From the NCBI GenBank assembly GCA_945897565.1, contig CAMDFN010000007.1, positions 1 to 64,000 on the forward strand: a stretch of DNA of 64,000 nt, read 5' to 3'. The DNA is from Chryseobacterium gleum (GTDB taxonomy: Bacteria > Bacteroidota > Bacteroidia > Flavobacteriales_D > Crocinitomicaceae). The position numbers and the translations under genes were made by a program. Of the stretch, positions 1 through 12,911 are shown one piece after another (position 1 is the stretch's first letter; every line of letters starts with the position of its first letter). The notes under the pieces are model-generated. The model was not told the DNA's origin. It ran no database searches and saw only the letters and a list, made by a program, of their open reading frames with translations.

Positions 1-3000
1 GTTTTCTTTGGACAGTCTCGCCATGCAAATGGCACTAAGTTATATTCAGCCAGAATTATTCCTTTCAAAGGATCTTGGATTGAATTTGCTACTGATATTA
101 ACAATATCATGTACGCATACATCGACCGTAAAAAGAAATTACCTGTAACCACTCTTTTCCGCGCAATTGGCTACGAAACAGACCGCGATATCCTCGATAT
201 TTTTGGTTTAGCTGACGAGGTAAAGGTGACCAAAGCAAACCTTAAAAAGCTCATCGGACGTCGTTTGGCAGCAAGGGTTTTAAAAACTTGGATCGAAGAT
301 TTCGTCGACGAAGATACTGGAGAAGTTGTATCGATTGAACGCAACGAAGTCATCCTCGACCGCGAATTACTCATCGGTGAAGAACACCTGGAGTCCATTA
401 TGGATTCAGGTGCAAAGTCACTGATCTTACACAAAGAAGATGGCAACTCTACCGATTATACCATCATCTACAACACGCTTCAAAAAGATACCTCTAACTC
501 TGAAAAAGAAGCGGTTGAACACATCTACCGTCAATTGCGCAACGCAGATCCACCAGACTACGAAACCGCAAAAGGTGTATTTGAGAAATTATTCTTCTCA
601 GACGCACGTTATGATTTAGGTGAAGTTGGTCGCTACCGCATCAACAAGAAGCTCAACCTAGATGTAGCCGAAGAGTCTCGTGTACTCACCAAAAATGATA
701 TCATTTCAATCATTAAGTACCTCATTGAACTTATCAATTCTAAGGCCGACATCGATGATATCGACCACTTGTCTAATCGCCGTGTTCGTACAGTTGGAGA
801 GCAACTTTACTCGCAGTTTGGCGTAGGTTTGGCACGCATGGCGCGCACTATTCGTGAACGCATGAATGTCCGTGACAACGAAGTCTTTACACCTATCGAC
901 CTCATCAATGCCAAGACTTTGTCTTCGGTCATTAATTCCTTCTTTGGTACCAACCAACTTTCTCAGTTCATGGACCAAACCAACCCGCTTTCGGAAGTCA
1001 CGCACAAGCGTCGTCTTTCTGCACTCGGGCCAGGCGGTTTGTCTCGCGAACGAGCAGGTTTTGAAGTACGTGACGTCCACTACACCCACTACGGTCGTTT
1101 GTGTACCATCGAAACACCAGAAGGCCCGAACATCGGACTCATCTCTTCTCTTTGTGTATTTGCCAAAGTCAACAAACTTGGCTTCATTGAAACACCATAT
1201 CGTCGTGTAGACAACGGACGTGTTGTTTTTGAAGAAAGCCCAATCTACTTGGCAGCAGAAGAAGAAGATTCTAAAACAATTGCACAGGCCAACGCTAAAA
1301 TCGATGACAAGGGTAATTTCCTTTCTGATTTAGTAAAAGCACGTTACGAAGGCGACTTCCCTGTTGTTGCTCCTGGAGACCTCAGCTTGATGGACGTAGG
1401 TGCCAATCAAATTGCATCGATTGCAGCCTCTTCTATTCCTTTCCTCGAGCACGATGATGCCAACCGTGCACTCATGGGCTCCAACATGCAGCGCCAAGCT
1501 GTGCCGTTGTTGCGTCCAAATGCACCTATCGTGGGTACCGGAATCGAGCAACTTGTTGCCAGAGACTCTCGTGTTTTGATCAACGCAGAAGGCTTTGGTA
1601 CAGTTGAATACGTAGATGCGAATGAAATTGTCATTCGTTATGACTGGAATGACCAAGATAAACTTGTGAGTTTTGAAAGTGAAGTCATGCGTTATTCGCT
1701 CACCAAATTCATGAAGACCAACCAAAGTACTTGTATCAACCTCAAGCCAATTGTACAAAAAGGCGACCGCGTTGAAAGAGGACAAGTTCTTTGTGAAGGA
1801 TACGCGACCCAATCAGGAGAGCTCGCTCTCGGCCAAAACCTTAAAGTAGCATTCATGCCATGGAAAGGTTACAACTTCGAGGATGCGATTGTCATCTCTG
1901 AAAAAGTGGTCCGCGACGACATCTTCACCTCAATTCACATCGACGAATACTCTTTAGAAGTGCGCGATACCAAACGCGGTATGGAAGAATTGACTTCTGA
2001 CATCCCTAACGTTTCGGAAGAAGCAACCAAAGACCTCGACGAAAATGGACTCATCCGCATTGGAGCTGAGATCAAAGAAGGTGATATCCTTATTGGTAAA
2101 ATAACACCAAAAGGCGAGACAGACCCTTCACCAGAAGAGAAACTATTGCGTGCCATCTTTGGTGACAAAGCGGGCGACGTCAAAGATGCTTCCTTGAAGG
2201 CAGGTCCTTCACTTCGCGGTGTGGTGATCGAGAAAAAATTGTTCTCTAGAGCTGTTAAAGATCGCAAATCCAAATCACATGATAAGCCGGTACTCGAGGC
2301 ACTCGATGCCGATTACCATAGAGATCTTTCTGTATTGCGAGACAAACTTGTCGATAAGTTGTTATTGATTCTCGGAGAACAAAAATCTTCAGGAGTATTC
2401 AATAACTTTAAAGAAGAATTGATCAAGAAAGGTACTAAATTCAGCAATAAAGCGCTTGGTGCACTCGATTACTCAATTGTCAATCCACTCAACTGGACGT
2501 CCCACACAGACACCAATCAACTGATTTCTCGTGTCATCCACAATTTCAATATCAAAGCCAACGACTTACTTGGTATTTACAAACGCAAAAAATTCCACAT
2601 TTCTGTCGGTGATGAACTCCCTGCAGGAATTGTGAAACTAGCGAAAGTATATGTTGCCAAAAAACGCAAGTTGAAAGTCGGAGATAAGATGGCGGGTCGT
2701 CACGGAAACAAAGGTATTGTGGCCAATATCGTTCGTCAAGAAGATATGCCTTTCCTTGAAGACGGAACACCAGTTGACATCGTTCTAAATCCACTTGGTG
2801 TACCATCTCGTATGAACCTCGGTCAGATTTACGAAACGGTTCTTGCTTGGGCTGGAGATAAATTAGGCGTCAAGTTTGCCACACCAATTTTTGATGGTGC
2901 TAAACCAGAAGAAATCAACGACTGGACAGACAAAGCAGGCTTACCTCGTTCAGGTAAAACTTACCTTTATGACGGTGGTACTGGCGAACGTTTCCACCAA

Positions 3001-3354
3001 CCGGCAACGGTTGGGATCATCTACATGTTGAAACTTTCTCACATGGTTGATGACAAAATGCACGCACGTTCAATCGGACCATACTCGCTCATTACCCAAC
3101 AACCTTTGGGTGGTAAAGCACAGTTCGGTGGTCAGCGTTTCGGTGAGATGGAAGTTTGGGCATTGGAGGCATTTGGTGCTGCCAATATCCTTCAAGAAAT
3201 CCTCACCGTGAAATCTGACGACGTCATGGGTCGTGCTAAGGCATACGAATCTATTGTGAAAGGCGACAACATTCCAGAACCAGGTATTCCTGAGTCCTTC
3301 AATGTATTGCTACATGAATTACGTGGCTTGTGCCTTAACGTATCAATGGATTAA
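1..3354 (+). CDS. rpoB: DNA-directed RNA polymerase subunit beta, 5'-truncated by the window edge
   Basis: The frame is open from base 1 ([37 protein letters not shown]...) upstream of the listed ATG at 109. RpoB motifs present: [81 protein letters not shown]. Confidence 0.98.
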   Translation, partial: VFFGQSRHANGTKLYSARIIPFKGSWIEFATDINNIMYAYIDRKKKLPVTTLFRAIGYETDRDILDIFGLADEVKVTKANLKKLIGRRLAARVLKTWIEDFVDEDTGEVVSIERNEVILDRELLIGEEHLESIMDSGAKSLILHKEDGNSTDYTIIYNTLQKDTSNSEKEAVEHIYRQLRNADPPDYETAKGVFEKLFFSDARYDLGEVGRYRINKKLNLDVAEESRVLTKNDIISIIKYLIELINSKADIDDIDHLSNRRVRTVGEQLYSQFGVGLARMARTIRERMNVRDNEVFTPIDLINAKTLSSVINSFFGTNQLSQFMDQTNPLSEVTHKRRLSALGPGGLSRERAGFEVRDVHYTHYGRLCTIETPEGPNIGLISSLCVFAKVNKLGFIETPYRRVDNGRVVFEESPIYLAAEEEDSKTIAQANAKIDDKGNFLSDLVKARYEGDFPVVAPGDLSLMDVGANQIASIAASSIPFLEHDDANRALMGSNMQRQAVPLLRPNAPIVGTGIEQLVARDSRVLINAEGFGTVEYVDANEIVIRYDWNDQDKLVSFESEVMRYSLTKFMKTNQSTCINLKPIVQKGDRVERGQVLCEGYATQSGELALGQNLKVAFMPWKGYNFEDAIVISEKVVRDDIFTSIHIDEYSLEVRDTKRGMEELTSDIPNVSEEATKDLDENGLIRIGAEIKEGDILIGKITPKGETDPSPEEKLLRAIFGDKAGDVKDASLKAGPSLRGVVIEKKLFSRAVKDRKSKSHDKPVLEALDADYHRDLSVLRDKLVDKLLLILGEQKSSGVFNNFKEELIKKGTKFSNKALGALDYSIVNPLNWTSHTDTNQLISRVIHNFNIKANDLLGIYKRKKFHISVGDELPAGIVKLAKVYVAKKRKLKVGDKMAGRHGNKGIVANIVRQEDMPFLEDGTPVDIVLNPLGVPSRMNLGQIYETVLAWAGDKLGVKFATPIFDGAKPEEINDWTDKAGLPRSGKTYLYDGGTGERFHQPATVGIIYMLKLSHMVDDKMHARSIGPYSLITQQPLGGKAQFGGQRFGEMEVWALEAFGAANILQEILTVKSDDVMGRAKAYESIVKGDNIPEPGIPESFNVLLHELRGLCLNVSMD

Positions 3355-3386
3355 TTCAAAATACTAACGTAAATAGTCGAGATCAA

Positions 3387-6300
3387 ATGGCTTTCAATAA
3401 AGAAACCCCAAAAAAGCAAAGCAGCTTCAATAAGATCACTATCTCCTTGGCTTCACCAGAAGTTATCTTGGAGAACTCTAGTGGAGAAGTTTTGAAACCA
3501 GAAACCATTAACTACCGCACCTATAAACCGGAGCGTGATGGCTTGTTCTGTGAGCGAATTTTTGGACCCGTCAAAGATTACGAATGTCACTGTGGTAAAT
3601 ACAAGCGCATCCGATACAAAGGAATCGTCTGTGACCGTTGTGGTGTTGAAGTTACTGAAAAGAAAGTGCGTCGTGAGCGCATGGGACACATCTCTTTGGT
3701 GGTTCCAGTAGCACACATCTGGTACTTCCGCTCACTTCCAAATAAAATCGGTTATTTATTGGGTTTACCAACTAAAAAACTCGATCAAATTATCTATTAC
3801 GAGCGTTATGTTGTCATTCAAGCTGGTGCCGTAACCGGAACTGATAAATGGGCCAATGTCAAGAAAATGGACTTCATTACTGAAGAAGAATACCTCGACA
3901 TGCTCGATTTGCCAGAATTGGCCAACAACCACTACCTAGACGACAGCGACCCCAACAAATTTATTGCAAAAATGGGTGCCGAGTCACTCTATGACTTGTT
4001 GGCTGGCCTCAACCTAGACCAAATGTCTTACGACTTGCGTTACCAAGCTGAAACAGAAACATCTGTGCAGCGTAAGAACGAAGCGCTCAAGCGTTTGCAA
4101 GTTGTAGAAGCCATGCGCGACTCTCAAAAACGCATCGACAACCGTCCAGAATGGATGATTGTAAAGGTAGTTCCAGTGATTCCACCAGAATTGCGTCCTT
4201 TGGTTCCACTAGATGGTGGCCGTTTCGCAACTTCTGACCTCAACGACCTTTACCGCCGCGTCATTATCCGTAACAACCGCTTGAAGCGCTTGATTGAGAT
4301 CAAAGCACCTGAAGTAATCTTGCGCAATGAAAAACGCATGTTGCAAGAAGCAGTTGATTCTCTATTTGACAACTCAAGAAAATCCTCTGCGGTCAAAACA
4401 GAATCGAACCGTGCCCTTAAATCCCTTTCTGATTCCTTGAAAGGTAAGCAAGGTCGTTTCCGTCAAAACTTACTTGGTAAACGTGTCGATTATTCTGCCC
4501 GTTCTGTAATTGTTGTAGGTCCAGACCTCAAATTGCATGAATGTGGTTTGCCAAAAGACATGGCTGCCGAACTCTACAAGCCTTTTATCATTCGCAAAAT
4601 GATTGAGCGCGGTATTGTCAAAACGGTTAAATCTGCAAAGAAAATCGTTGATCGCAAAGAGCCAATCGTTTGGGACATCCTCGAAAACGTATTGAAAGGT
4701 CATCCAGTTCTATTGAACCGTGCCCCTACACTTCACCGTTTAGGTATCCAAGCATTCCAACCAAAACTGATCGAAGGAAAAGCGATCCGTTTGCATCCAC
4801 TCGTTACCACGGCCTTCAACGCCGACTTCGATGGTGACCAAATGGCGGTGCATTTACCACTTGGTAATGCTGCAATTTTAGAAGCGCAAATGCTCATGTT
4901 GGCTTCACACAATATCTTGAACCCTGCTAACGGCGCGCCGATCGCGGTACCTTCTCAGGACATGGTCTTGGGTCTATACTACATCACGAAAGGAAAACGC
5001 ACCACCGATGCTGAAATTGTCAAAGGTGAAGGCGGTATTTTCTATTCTCCTGAAGAAGTCATTATTGCCTACAACGAAAGTAAACTTGATTTGCATGCGC
5101 ATATCAAAGTCAAAACTTACGATTTAGGCGAAGATGGGCAACCTTGTCTCATGATGGTCGAAACCACTTGTGGCCGCGTGATGTTCAACGACACAGTGCC
5201 ACGTCAGGTAGGTTTTATCAATGATGTCATGACCAAAAAAGCTTTGCGCGATATCATCGGTGAGGTCTTGAAAATCTGTGGCACATCCAGAACCGCCCAA
5301 TTCCTTGACGATATCAAGCAACTTGGTTATGAAATGGCCTTCAGAGGAGGTCTTTCATTCAACTTAGATGACATCATCATTCCAAAAGAAAAAGAAGTAC
5401 TCGTAGCGAAGGCAGAGACCGAAGTGAAAGAAGTCATGGTGAATTACAACATGGGTCTGATCACGAACAACGAGCGCTACAACCAAATAATTGATATCTG
5501 GACGCACACCAACTCGCGCCTGACACATACCCTCATGGAGCAACTCAAGACAGATCGTCAAGGGTTCAACTCTATCTACATGATGTACGATTCAGGAGCG
5601 CGTGGTTCGAAAGAACAAATTCGCCAGCTATCAGGTATGCGTGGTCTAATGGCCAAGCCGCAAAAATCAGGTGCATCTGTACAAGAAATTATCGAGAACC
5701 CGATCTTGTCTAACTTTAAAGAAGGACTATCAATTCTTGAGTACTTTATTTCTACTCACGGTGCCCGTAAAGGTTTGGCGGATACCGCACTTAAAACTGC
5801 CGATGCAGGTTACCTCACCCGTCGTTTGGTCGATGTCGCACAAGATGTGGTCATTAACTCAAACGATTGCGGAACCCTTCGTGGTATTGTTGCTACTTCA
5901 TTGAAGAAAAACGACGAAATAGTTGAGCCTTTGTACGACCGCATCCTCGGACGCACATCTGTTCACGATGTCTATTTCCCAGATACCGATCAAATTATTG
6001 TTCGTGCTGGTGACATCATTACTGAAGATGTCGCAAGAGCAATTCAAAAGGGCGGCATTGAAGAAGTAGAAATTCGATCAGTTTTGACTTGCGAAATGCG
6101 CAGAGGCGTTTGTTCTAAATGTTATGGTCGCAACCTATCCAACCACCGTTTGGCACAAATCGGAGACGCCGTTGGTGTTGTTGCCGCACAGTCCATTGGT
6201 GAGCCTGGTACGCAGCTGACACTTCGCACGTTCCACGTTGGTGGTACGGCGTCAAATATCGCTGACATTTCAGACCTCAAAGCCAAAGCAAACGGTAAAT

Positions 6301-7685
6301 TAGAAATCGACGAAATCCGCACCATCGAACGCAAAAATGCCGACGGTACAGAGCGCGTTATCGTTGTAGGTCGTTCAGCTGAATTGCGCATTACCGATGA
6401 GAAAACCGGTATTGTTGTCATGACCGCAAACGTTCCTTATGGTTCCGATTTGATGGTTAAAAACAACACCAAAATCAAAAAAGGTGATGTCATTTGTAAG
6501 TGGGACCCATACAATGCCCTCATCATTGGCGAAGTAGCTGGTAAAGTTGTATTCGATGGCATCATCGAGAACATTACTTACCGCGAAGAAGTCGATGAGC
6601 AAACAGGCTTTACAGAAAAAGTAATTATTGAGTCACGCGACAAGAAAAAATCCCCGGCAATCCATATTATCGATGCCAAAACCAAAGAGGTGCTCCGCGA
6701 ATACTCTATTCCGGTCAATGCACACATCTCTGTGGCAGAAGGCGATAAAATTGTAGCAGGAGACATCCTCGTTAAAATCCCGCGTTCAGCAGGTAAAACA
6801 GGGGATATCACCGGTGGTCTTCCACGTGTAACCGAATTATTCGAAGCGAGAAATCCATCGAATCCGGCAGTTGTTTCTGAAATTGATGGTACGGCTACAT
6901 ACGGTACGGTCAAACGCGGTAACCGCGAAATCATCATCACTTCTAAACTCGGTGAAATTCGCAAGTATTTAGTGCCACTATCTAAGCACATCTTGGTGCA
7001 GCAAAACGACTACGTCCGTGCTGGCCAACCGCTTTCAGATGGCGCAATTACGCCAAACGATATCCTCAACATTGAAGGTCCGACAAAAGTACAAGAGTAC
7101 ATCGTCAATGAAATTCAAGAGGTGTATCGCTTGCAGGGTGTAAAAATCAACGACAAGCACTTCGAAGTAATTGTTCGTCAAATGATGTTGAAAGCTGAGA
7201 TCATCGAATCTGGTGACACGCGCTTCCTTGAAGGTCAGAGCGTACACAAGGCAGACATCATGGAAGCCAACGATGAGTTATATGGCCAAATGTTTGTTAT
7301 TGACGCTGGTGATTCTACGGAACTCAACAAAGGTCAGTTGGTTAGCGTTCGTGGTTTGCGCGATGAAAATTCACGTTTGAAGCGCGAAGACAAACAACTC
7401 ATCGAAGCACGCGAAGCCATGCCTGCAACATCAACACCATTATTGCAAGGTATTACCCGCGCTTCGCTTCAAACTCAGTCATTCATTTCTGCTGCATCTT
7501 TCCAAGAGACAACAAAAGTGCTCAACGAAGCTGCTATTTCAGGAAAAGAAGACCATTTATTGGGCTTGAAAGAAAACGTAATTGTTGGTCACCTCATTCC
7601 TGCAGGAACAGGTGTGCGTCATTTCCAAAATGTCATTGTAGGCTCTAAAGAAGCTTATGACGATTTAGTGGAGCAGGCACAATAA
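3387..7685 (+). CDS. rpoC: DNA-directed RNA polymerase subunit beta'
   Basis: [15 protein letters not shown] catalytic motif, zinc-binding [40 protein letters not shown]. Directly downstream of rpoB. Confidence 0.98.
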   Translation: MAFNKETPKKQSSFNKITISLASPEVILENSSGEVLKPETINYRTYKPERDGLFCERIFGPVKDYECHCGKYKRIRYKGIVCDRCGVEVTEKKVRRERMGHISLVVPVAHIWYFRSLPNKIGYLLGLPTKKLDQIIYYERYVVIQAGAVTGTDKWANVKKMDFITEEEYLDMLDLPELANNHYLDDSDPNKFIAKMGAESLYDLLAGLNLDQMSYDLRYQAETETSVQRKNEALKRLQVVEAMRDSQKRIDNRPEWMIVKVVPVIPPELRPLVPLDGGRFATSDLNDLYRRVIIRNNRLKRLIEIKAPEVILRNEKRMLQEAVDSLFDNSRKSSAVKTESNRALKSLSDSLKGKQGRFRQNLLGKRVDYSARSVIVVGPDLKLHECGLPKDMAAELYKPFIIRKMIERGIVKTVKSAKKIVDRKEPIVWDILENVLKGHPVLLNRAPTLHRLGIQAFQPKLIEGKAIRLHPLVTTAFNADFDGDQMAVHLPLGNAAILEAQMLMLASHNILNPANGAPIAVPSQDMVLGLYYITKGKRTTDAEIVKGEGGIFYSPEEVIIAYNESKLDLHAHIKVKTYDLGEDGQPCLMMVETTCGRVMFNDTVPRQVGFINDVMTKKALRDIIGEVLKICGTSRTAQFLDDIKQLGYEMAFRGGLSFNLDDIIIPKEKEVLVAKAETEVKEVMVNYNMGLITNNERYNQIIDIWTHTNSRLTHTLMEQLKTDRQGFNSIYMMYDSGARGSKEQIRQLSGMRGLMAKPQKSGASVQEIIENPILSNFKEGLSILEYFISTHGARKGLADTALKTADAGYLTRRLVDVAQDVVINSNDCGTLRGIVATSLKKNDEIVEPLYDRILGRTSVHDVYFPDTDQIIVRAGDIITEDVARAIQKGGIEEVEIRSVLTCEMRRGVCSKCYGRNLSNHRLAQIGDAVGVVAAQSIGEPGTQLTLRTFHVGGTASNIADISDLKAKANGKLEIDEIRTIERKNADGTERVIVVGRSAELRITDEKTGIVVMTANVPYGSDLMVKNNTKIKKGDVICKWDPYNALIIGEVAGKVVFDGIIENITYREEVDEQTGFTEKVIIESRDKKKSPAIHIIDAKTKEVLREYSIPVNAHISVAEGDKIVAGDILVKIPRSAGKTGDITGGLPRVTELFEARNPSNPAVVSEIDGTATYGTVKRGNREIIITSKLGEIRKYLVPLSKHILVQQNDYVRAGQPLSDGAITPNDILNIEGPTKVQEYIVNEIQEVYRLQGVKINDKHFEVIVRQMMLKAEIIESGDTRFLEGQSVHKADIMEANDELYGQMFVIDAGDSTELNKGQLVSVRGLRDENSRLKREDKQLIEAREAMPATSTPLLQGITRASLQTQSFISAASFQETTKVLNEAAISGKEDHLLGLKENVIVGHLIPAGTGVRHFQNVIVGSKEAYDDLVEQAQ

Positions 7686-7702
7686 GCCAATTTAAAACAT
7701 GT

Positions 7703-7734
7703 AAAAGGGCGGCCATTTGGCCGCCCTTTTTTGT
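7703..7734. terminator. Rho-independent terminator between convergent rpoC and recG
   Basis: Perfect stem AAAGGGCGGCC-ATTT-GGCCGCCCTTT followed by a T-run. A-rich on the left, so it may act in both directions. Confidence 0.9.
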
Positions 7735-7770
7735 TAGAACACTTTTGATTTGGTGAAATCCTCTCCAGAC

Positions 7771-9867
7771 TTATGAAATCCTTCCCCAGTTTGGTTTATT
7801 TCTAAGGACTTCTCGCAGTGCCTGATTCAATAATGTATGCTCAGGCGAAATCAACTGAGGATCATTGGCTAAAATTTCACGCGCTTTTTCACGCGCTAGC
7901 GCAACGAGCTGCCCATCTTTGGCTAAATCAGCTATCTTGAGGGCCAAGGCGCCACTTTGTTGGGTGCCCATGAGGTCTCCGGGGCCGCGCAACTGCAAAT
8001 CTACCTCAGCAAGTACAAAACCATCGTTGCTGGCTACCATCGTGTCCATGCGCTTCTGTGCTTCTTTGGAAATGCCATCGCCCGTCATTAAAATACAATA
8101 TGATTTCTCTGCTCCCCGTCCAACACGGCCGCGCAATTGATGCAACTGCGAAAGACCAAAGCGCTCTGCGCTTTCAATGACCATAACCGATGCATTAGGC
8201 ACATTGACCCCTACTTCAATTACAGTTGTGGCAACCATTATATTTGTTTGGCCTATAACAAAAGCTTGCATGGCGGCCTCTTTATCGATAGGCTTCATCT
8301 TGCCGTGTACCATACTGATCTGAAAACCAAGAGGTTTGAAAAAATCTTCTATTTGAGCGTGGCCATCCTCCAAATTTTTGAAGTCTAGTTTTTCAGACTC
8401 CTGAATCAGTGGAAAAACAACGTAGGCCTGTCTGCCAAGTTGCAGTTGTTCTAGGATAAAACTAAATAGTTTATTTCGGTGATTTTCACGGCGGTGAATG
8501 GTGTGTATCGGTTTTCTACCAGGAGGTAGTTCATCGATGACCGATACATCGAGGTCTCCGTAAAAGGTCATGGCAAGGGTTCTTGGTATGGGTGTAGCCG
8601 TCATGATGAGCACATGAGGTGGTATCGTGTTTTTGCGCCACATTTTTGCGCGCTGTGCCACACCAAAACGATGCTGTTCGTCTATCACAACCAGCCCAAG
8701 GTTTTTAAATTGAACGGTGTCTTCTAACAAAGCATGTGTGCCAATGAGCAATTGAATGTCGCCATTGAGCAAGCCTGCGTGGATCTCGCTTCTCGCTGCT
8801 TTTTTTGTAGAACCGGTCAAAAGGGCCACCCGGATATCCATTTTTTCAAGCATTTCACTGATTCCTATGAAATGTTGCGTGGCCAGGATTTCTGTTGGCG
8901 CCATTAAGGCGCCTTGTAAGTCATTGCCAATAGCCAGTAGCAGGCTGAGCAAGGCAACTAAAGTTTTTCCGCTTCCGACATCTCCTTGCAAAAGGCGATT
9001 CATATGGCTACCTGCGCCTAAATCTTTTCTGATTTCTTTGAGAACGCGTTTTTGGGCATTGGTGAGCTCAAAAGGGAGGTGGTTTTGGTAGAATGTATTG
9101 AATGCCCAACCAACTTCCTGAACAGGATAACCTTTTAATTTCTTACTTTGAATGCCTTTTCGAAGCAATAATTCAAGTTGTAAAAAGAATAGTTCTTCCC
9201 ATTTAAGGCGGTATCTAGAGGCTTTTATAAGTATTTCAGAACTAGGTTGATGGATTTCGCGCAGCGCTTTGATGCGAGGCAATAAGTTGAGTTCAGTGCA
9301 AATTTCAGCGGGTAAAGTTTCTGGAATTTGATGGGCGAGCTGTTCAAATAGGTTGGCAATAAGCTTGCTCAAGCCTTTGCTATGCAGTCCTTTGTGCTGA
9401 GACTTTTCGGTACTCGGATAAAATGCTTCGAAACCTTTTCTGTCCATCCCCGGCACAACTTTCAGTAATTCTGGGTGGGGGATATTCCAGTTATTCTGAA
9501 AAAATTTGGGCTTGCCAAAAACGATGAATTCGTCTTGTACGTTGAGGTTGCCTTTGATCCATTGAAAGCCTTGAAACCAGACTAAATCAATAGCGCCCGA
9601 ACCATCTGTGAAACGCGCTTGCAGTTTTTTGTTTCGGCCTGTTCCTATTTCACTGATGTGCGTAAAACGCCCTTTGAGCTGAACATATTGATCTTCGGCG
9701 CGAATGAGCGCGATATCGTGAAAACTACTGCGGTCTTGGTAGCGATATGGAAAGTGAAAAAGAAGATCTTGGAATGTGTAAATGCCGAGCTCTTCTTGAA
9801 GTGTTTGCGCTTTTTGTGGTCCAACTCCTTTGAGATAGGCAATGGGCGTGGCGAGGAGCGCGTTCAT
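7771..9867 (-). CDS. recG: ATP-dependent DNA helicase RecG
   Basis: LLQGDVGSGKTLVALLSLL (Walker A), VIDEQHRFGVAQR (DEQH box), TATPIPRTLAMTFYGDLDVSVIDELPPGRKPI, QLRGRVGRG. Confidence 0.97.
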   Translation of the reverse strand: MNALLATPIAYLKGVGPQKAQTLQEELGIYTFQDLLFHFPYRYQDRSSFHDIALIRAEDQYVQLKGRFTHISEIGTGRNKKLQARFTDGSGAIDLVWFQGFQWIKGNLNVQDEFIVFGKPKFFQNNWNIPHPELLKVVPGMDRKGFEAFYPSTEKSQHKGLHSKGLSKLIANLFEQLAHQIPETLPAEICTELNLLPRIKALREIHQPSSEILIKASRYRLKWEELFFLQLELLLRKGIQSKKLKGYPVQEVGWAFNTFYQNHLPFELTNAQKRVLKEIRKDLGAGSHMNRLLQGDVGSGKTLVALLSLLLAIGNDLQGALMAPTEILATQHFIGISEMLEKMDIRVALLTGSTKKAARSEIHAGLLNGDIQLLIGTHALLEDTVQFKNLGLVVIDEQHRFGVAQRAKMWRKNTIPPHVLIMTATPIPRTLAMTFYGDLDVSVIDELPPGRKPIHTIHRRENHRNKLFSFILEQLQLGRQAYVVFPLIQESEKLDFKNLEDGHAQIEDFFKPLGFQISMVHGKMKPIDKEAAMQAFVIGQTNIMVATTVIEVGVNVPNASVMVIESAERFGLSQLHQLRGRVGRGAEKSYCILMTGDGISKEAQKRMDTMVASNDGFVLAEVDLQLRGPGDLMGTQQSGALALKIADLAKDGQLVALAREKAREILANDPQLISPEHTLLNQALREVLRNKPNWGRIS

Positions 9868-9875
9868 GTGTGTTT

Positions 9876-10832
9876 TTATTTCCAGAAGCCCATTTGATTG
9901 AACTTCTCGATGCGTTCATTGATGCGTTCTTCTGGCTGCTTTTGATCAAGTTCTTGGAGGTAGCCTTGTAATTTGCCGCGCAGGATACTGAACATTTGTT
10001 CTTGATCGCGGTGCGCACCATTACTTGGCTCACTGATGACGTCGTCCACTAGGCCGTTTTGCTTCATATCTGTAGAGGTCAGTTTGAGTGCAGAGGCTGC
10101 AATTTCTTTGTAGTTCCATGAACGCCAGAGAATAGAAGAGCAACTTTCTGGTGAAATAACGGAGTACCAAGTGTTTTCTAGCATCACCACTTTATCACCC
10201 ACACCAATCCCGAGTGCTCCACCCGATGCGCCTTCACCAATAATGATACAGATGACAGGTACTTTTAAGCGCATCATTTCGTAGATGTTGCGCGCAATGG
10301 CCTCTCCTTGGCCGCGCTCTTCGGCTTCTAAGCCAGGAAATGCACCGGGGGTATCGATAAAAGTAACGATAGGCTTGTTGAATTTTTCGGCTAATTTCAT
10401 GAGGCGTAAAGCCTTGCGGTAACCTTCTGGATTGGGCATGCCAAAGTTGCGGTATTGGCGCATTTTGGTATTGATGCCTTTTTGTTGGCCAATAAACATG
10501 ACAGATCTGCCATCGAGTAGCCCAAAACCACCTACCATGGCTTTGTCGTCTTTGACATTGCGGTCGCCATGCAGTTCTTGGAACTGACCATTTGTAAGTG
10601 CGTTGATATATGCTAAAGTGTAGGGTCTGTCTGGATGACGAGAAAGTTGAACGCGTTGCCAAGGAGTGAGGTTGGCGAATACTTCTTTGGTCTTGTCTGC
10701 AAGTACAGCTTCAAGCTCAGTGATTTGCTCTTGCATATCGACTTGAGTTTGCTCACCTAACTCTCTTGTTTGCTGAATTTGTTCTTCAAGTTCGCGCAGG
10801 GGTTCTTCAAAATCCAAATAGGTAGTGCTCAT
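9876..10832 (-). CDS. accA: Acetyl-CoA carboxylase carboxyltransferase subunit alpha. Start placed at internal Met ([15 protein letters not shown]).
   Basis: [53 protein letters not shown] is typical AccA. The listed ORF extends 14 codons upstream with a non-conserved leader. Confidence 0.96.
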   Translation of the reverse strand: MSTTYLDFEEPLRELEEQIQQTRELGEQTQVDMQEQITELEAVLADKTKEVFANLTPWQRVQLSRHPDRPYTLAYINALTNGQFQELHGDRNVKDDKAMVGGFGLLDGRSVMFIGQQKGINTKMRQYRNFGMPNPEGYRKALRLMKLAEKFNKPIVTFIDTPGAFPGLEAEERGQGEAIARNIYEMMRLKVPVICIIIGEGASGGALGIGVGDKVVMLENTWYSVISPESCSSILWRSWNYKEIAASALKLTSTDMKQNGLVDDVISEPSNGAHRDQEQMFSILRGKLQGYLQELDQKQPEERINERIEKFNQMGFWK

Positions 10833-10891
10833 AATTTTCTTGTTTCGTGCAACAAAAATAAGGATTTTCGCCAATTGCTTATCTTTACTGC

Positions 10892-11695
10892 ATGATCTTG
10901 TATCCTCCTGCCAAAATCAATCTAGGTTTGCACATTCTTGCCAAGCGCCCCGATGGCTATCACGAGATAGAAACTATCATGGCCGAAACACCGCTTTGCG
11001 ATATCCTTGAAATCACAGAAGCGGCCAGTGAAAGCTTCGTGCAAACGGGTATCCTAGTGCCTTCAGACGGCAAACCAAACTTGTGTCAGCGGGCTGTTGC
11101 CTTACTTCGCGCTCAAAAAGAATTTCCAAATTTACGGATTCATTTGCGCAAGCAAATTCCGGTAGGAGCCGGTTTGGGCGGAGGCTCTGCCGATGCAAGC
11201 TATATGCTTACTGGTGTAAATGCGATGTTTAATTTAGGTTACTCAAGTGCTGAGTTAGCCGTTTTTGCCGCTCAAATCGGCAGCGATTGTCCATTTTTTA
11301 TTGACGGTGGTTTGCAGCTTGCTCAGGGTAGGGGAGAATTATTGACCAAATTAGAACCACTTGGAAAATGTGTTCATTTAGTTATATGCAATCCTCAGAT
11401 TCATGTTTCTACGGCCAGCGCCTATGCGGGTGTACAGGCGATAGCGAACAGGATGCCTATGCTAGAAAATTTTACTTTCAATGGTATTGAAGCGCTCAAA
11501 AACGACTTCGAAACATCGGTTTTTCAAGCTTATCCTTTGATTGAAATGTTAAAAATCAACCTTTACAAAGCAGGTGCAATATATGCAGCGATGTCTGGAA
11601 GTGGATCGAGTGTTTTTGGGATTTTTGAAACAGAACCAAGCTTATCCGAAGATTTGGATGCTCAAATCATCTATAATGGCCAATGGAGCTACTAA
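10892..11695 (+). CDS. ispE: 4-diphosphocytidyl-2-C-methyl-D-erythritol kinase
   Basis: [25 protein letters not shown] and the GHMP kinase motif [15 protein letters not shown]. Confidence 0.95.
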   Translation: MILYPPAKINLGLHILAKRPDGYHEIETIMAETPLCDILEITEAASESFVQTGILVPSDGKPNLCQRAVALLRAQKEFPNLRIHLRKQIPVGAGLGGGSADASYMLTGVNAMFNLGYSSAELAVFAAQIGSDCPFFIDGGLQLAQGRGELLTKLEPLGKCVHLVICNPQIHVSTASAYAGVQAIANRMPMLENFTFNGIEALKNDFETSVFQAYPLIEMLKINLYKAGAIYAAMSGSGSSVFGIFETEPSLSEDLDAQIIYNGQWSY

Positions 11696-11765
11696 ATTGG
11701 TTGAATTTTTTCACATAAAACTTATGAATTTAACCTTGAATTCATGGGATTAAGAAATATTTTTA

Positions 11766-11773
11766 TATTTTTG
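11766..11773 (+). promoter_or_regulatory. Candidate Bacteroidota -7 element (TATTTTTG, fits TAnnTTTG)
   Basis: Exact match to TAnnTTTG, 49 bp upstream of the SusE/F-like gene. No matching -33 TTG at canonical spacing was seen. Confidence 0.45.
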
Positions 11774-11777
11774 AACT

Positions 11778-11790
11778 TGTCAATCTGACA
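11778..11790. promoter_or_regulatory. Palindromic candidate operator TGTCAATCTGACA
   Basis: Imperfect palindrome, near-identical to the one at 21465-21477 upstream of susC. Confidence 0.5.
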
Positions 11791-11822
11791 CTAAGTATTA
11801 TTAACCTATTAATTTATTAAGT

Positions 11823-12827
11823 ATGAAGAAAATTTTTACACTTTTAACTGCTCTTGTATTAGGAGCAACTGCCTTCGCACAATTTCCTGCGGTAGGTATC
11901 ATCGGTTCTGCCTTACCAACAGGTTGGAATTCTGACGTAGACATGCTCACTTTAGATGGTGAAATGTACGGCGCAATTGTTACTTGCACGGCTGGCGAAG
12001 CTAAGTTCCGTCAAGACGACGATTGGGCTATCAACTGGGGTGCTGCTGACTTCCCTGTAGGTGTAGGTACGCAAGGTGGTGCTAATATTCCTGTACCAGC
12101 TGGTGCTTACATGGTTATTTTCAACCGCACAACTGGTATGTATAGCTTCCAAACTACCTTTGATGTCACGTACAAAGTAGACATTACCAACTACCTTACA
12201 GCAAATACTTTGGCTGCAAATGGTATGCGCGTTGGTGGTAACTTTACAGACAACGGTGCTACTGTAGCTGCTGGTCCAGTTGCAAACTGGTCTCCTGCTG
12301 ATGCAAACTCTGCAATGACAGACGAAGGCAACAACATCTGGTCTATCACAATGTCTTACCCTGTTGCTTCATTGGGTCTTACTCAACTTTACAAATTTGT
12401 GAACGGTGACTGGGGTGCTAACGAAGGTACTGATGCTGCCAATACAATCGCAACTGACTCTTGTGGTGTTGACGACGGTGCTGGTAACATCAACCGTACT
12501 TACACTATTATGCCAGGAACTGTTTGTTACGTTTGGGATGCTTGTACTGCATGTGGTGTTTCAGTTGCTGAAAACGCAATTGCTAACCTTACTGTAGCGC
12601 CAAACCCTGCAACTGATGTCGTTAACTTCACATTCGAAGCGAACAACGCAGCTGTTGCTACTGTAACAATCTTTGATCTTGCTGGCAAAGCTGTAGCTAC
12701 ACAAACTGTTGCTACTTCTGCTACTACAACTGTAGAAATGAACACAACTGCATTGCAGGCTGGTTCTTACATCTACAACGTTGTTGCTGGCGACAAAGTT
12801 GCTACTGGTAAATTGATCAAGCAATAA
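11823..12827 (+). CDS. Secreted SusE/SusF-like starch-binding protein with a T9SS type A sorting domain
   Basis: Signal peptide MKKIFTLLTALVLGATAFAQ. Two repeated Trp-rich beta modules (GIIGSALPTGWNSDVDM..., VGGNFTDNGATVAAGPVANWSPADANSAMTDEGNNIWSITM). C-terminal VAPNPATDVVNFTFEANN...AGSYIYNVVAGDKVATGKLIKQ. Confidence 0.75.
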   Translation: MKKIFTLLTALVLGATAFAQFPAVGIIGSALPTGWNSDVDMLTLDGEMYGAIVTCTAGEAKFRQDDDWAINWGAADFPVGVGTQGGANIPVPAGAYMVIFNRTTGMYSFQTTFDVTYKVDITNYLTANTLAANGMRVGGNFTDNGATVAAGPVANWSPADANSAMTDEGNNIWSITMSYPVASLGLTQLYKFVNGDWGANEGTDAANTIATDSCGVDDGAGNINRTYTIMPGTVCYVWDACTACGVSVAENAIANLTVAPNPATDVVNFTFEANNAAVATVTIFDLAGKAVATQTVATSATTTVEMNTTALQAGSYIYNVVAGDKVATGKLIKQ

Positions 12828-12846
12828 GCTTCAACAAAATGATTTC

Positions 12847-12878
12847 AAAAGCCTGGGTGAGTTTCACCCGGGCTTTTT
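12847..12878 (+). terminator. Rho-independent terminator after the starch-binding protein gene
   Basis: AAAAGCCTGGGTGA-GTTT-CACCCGGGCTTTTTT hairpin with a T-run. Confidence 0.8.
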
Positions 12879-12911
12879 TGGTCTTGAATTAACCTATTTA
12901 TAAATTTCTTT

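Noticed and set aside
12406-12597. 63-aa ORF rich in Leu/Thr within the starch-binding protein gene
   Set aside because: Frame-shifted reading of a Thr/Ala-rich gene; no start context or homology.
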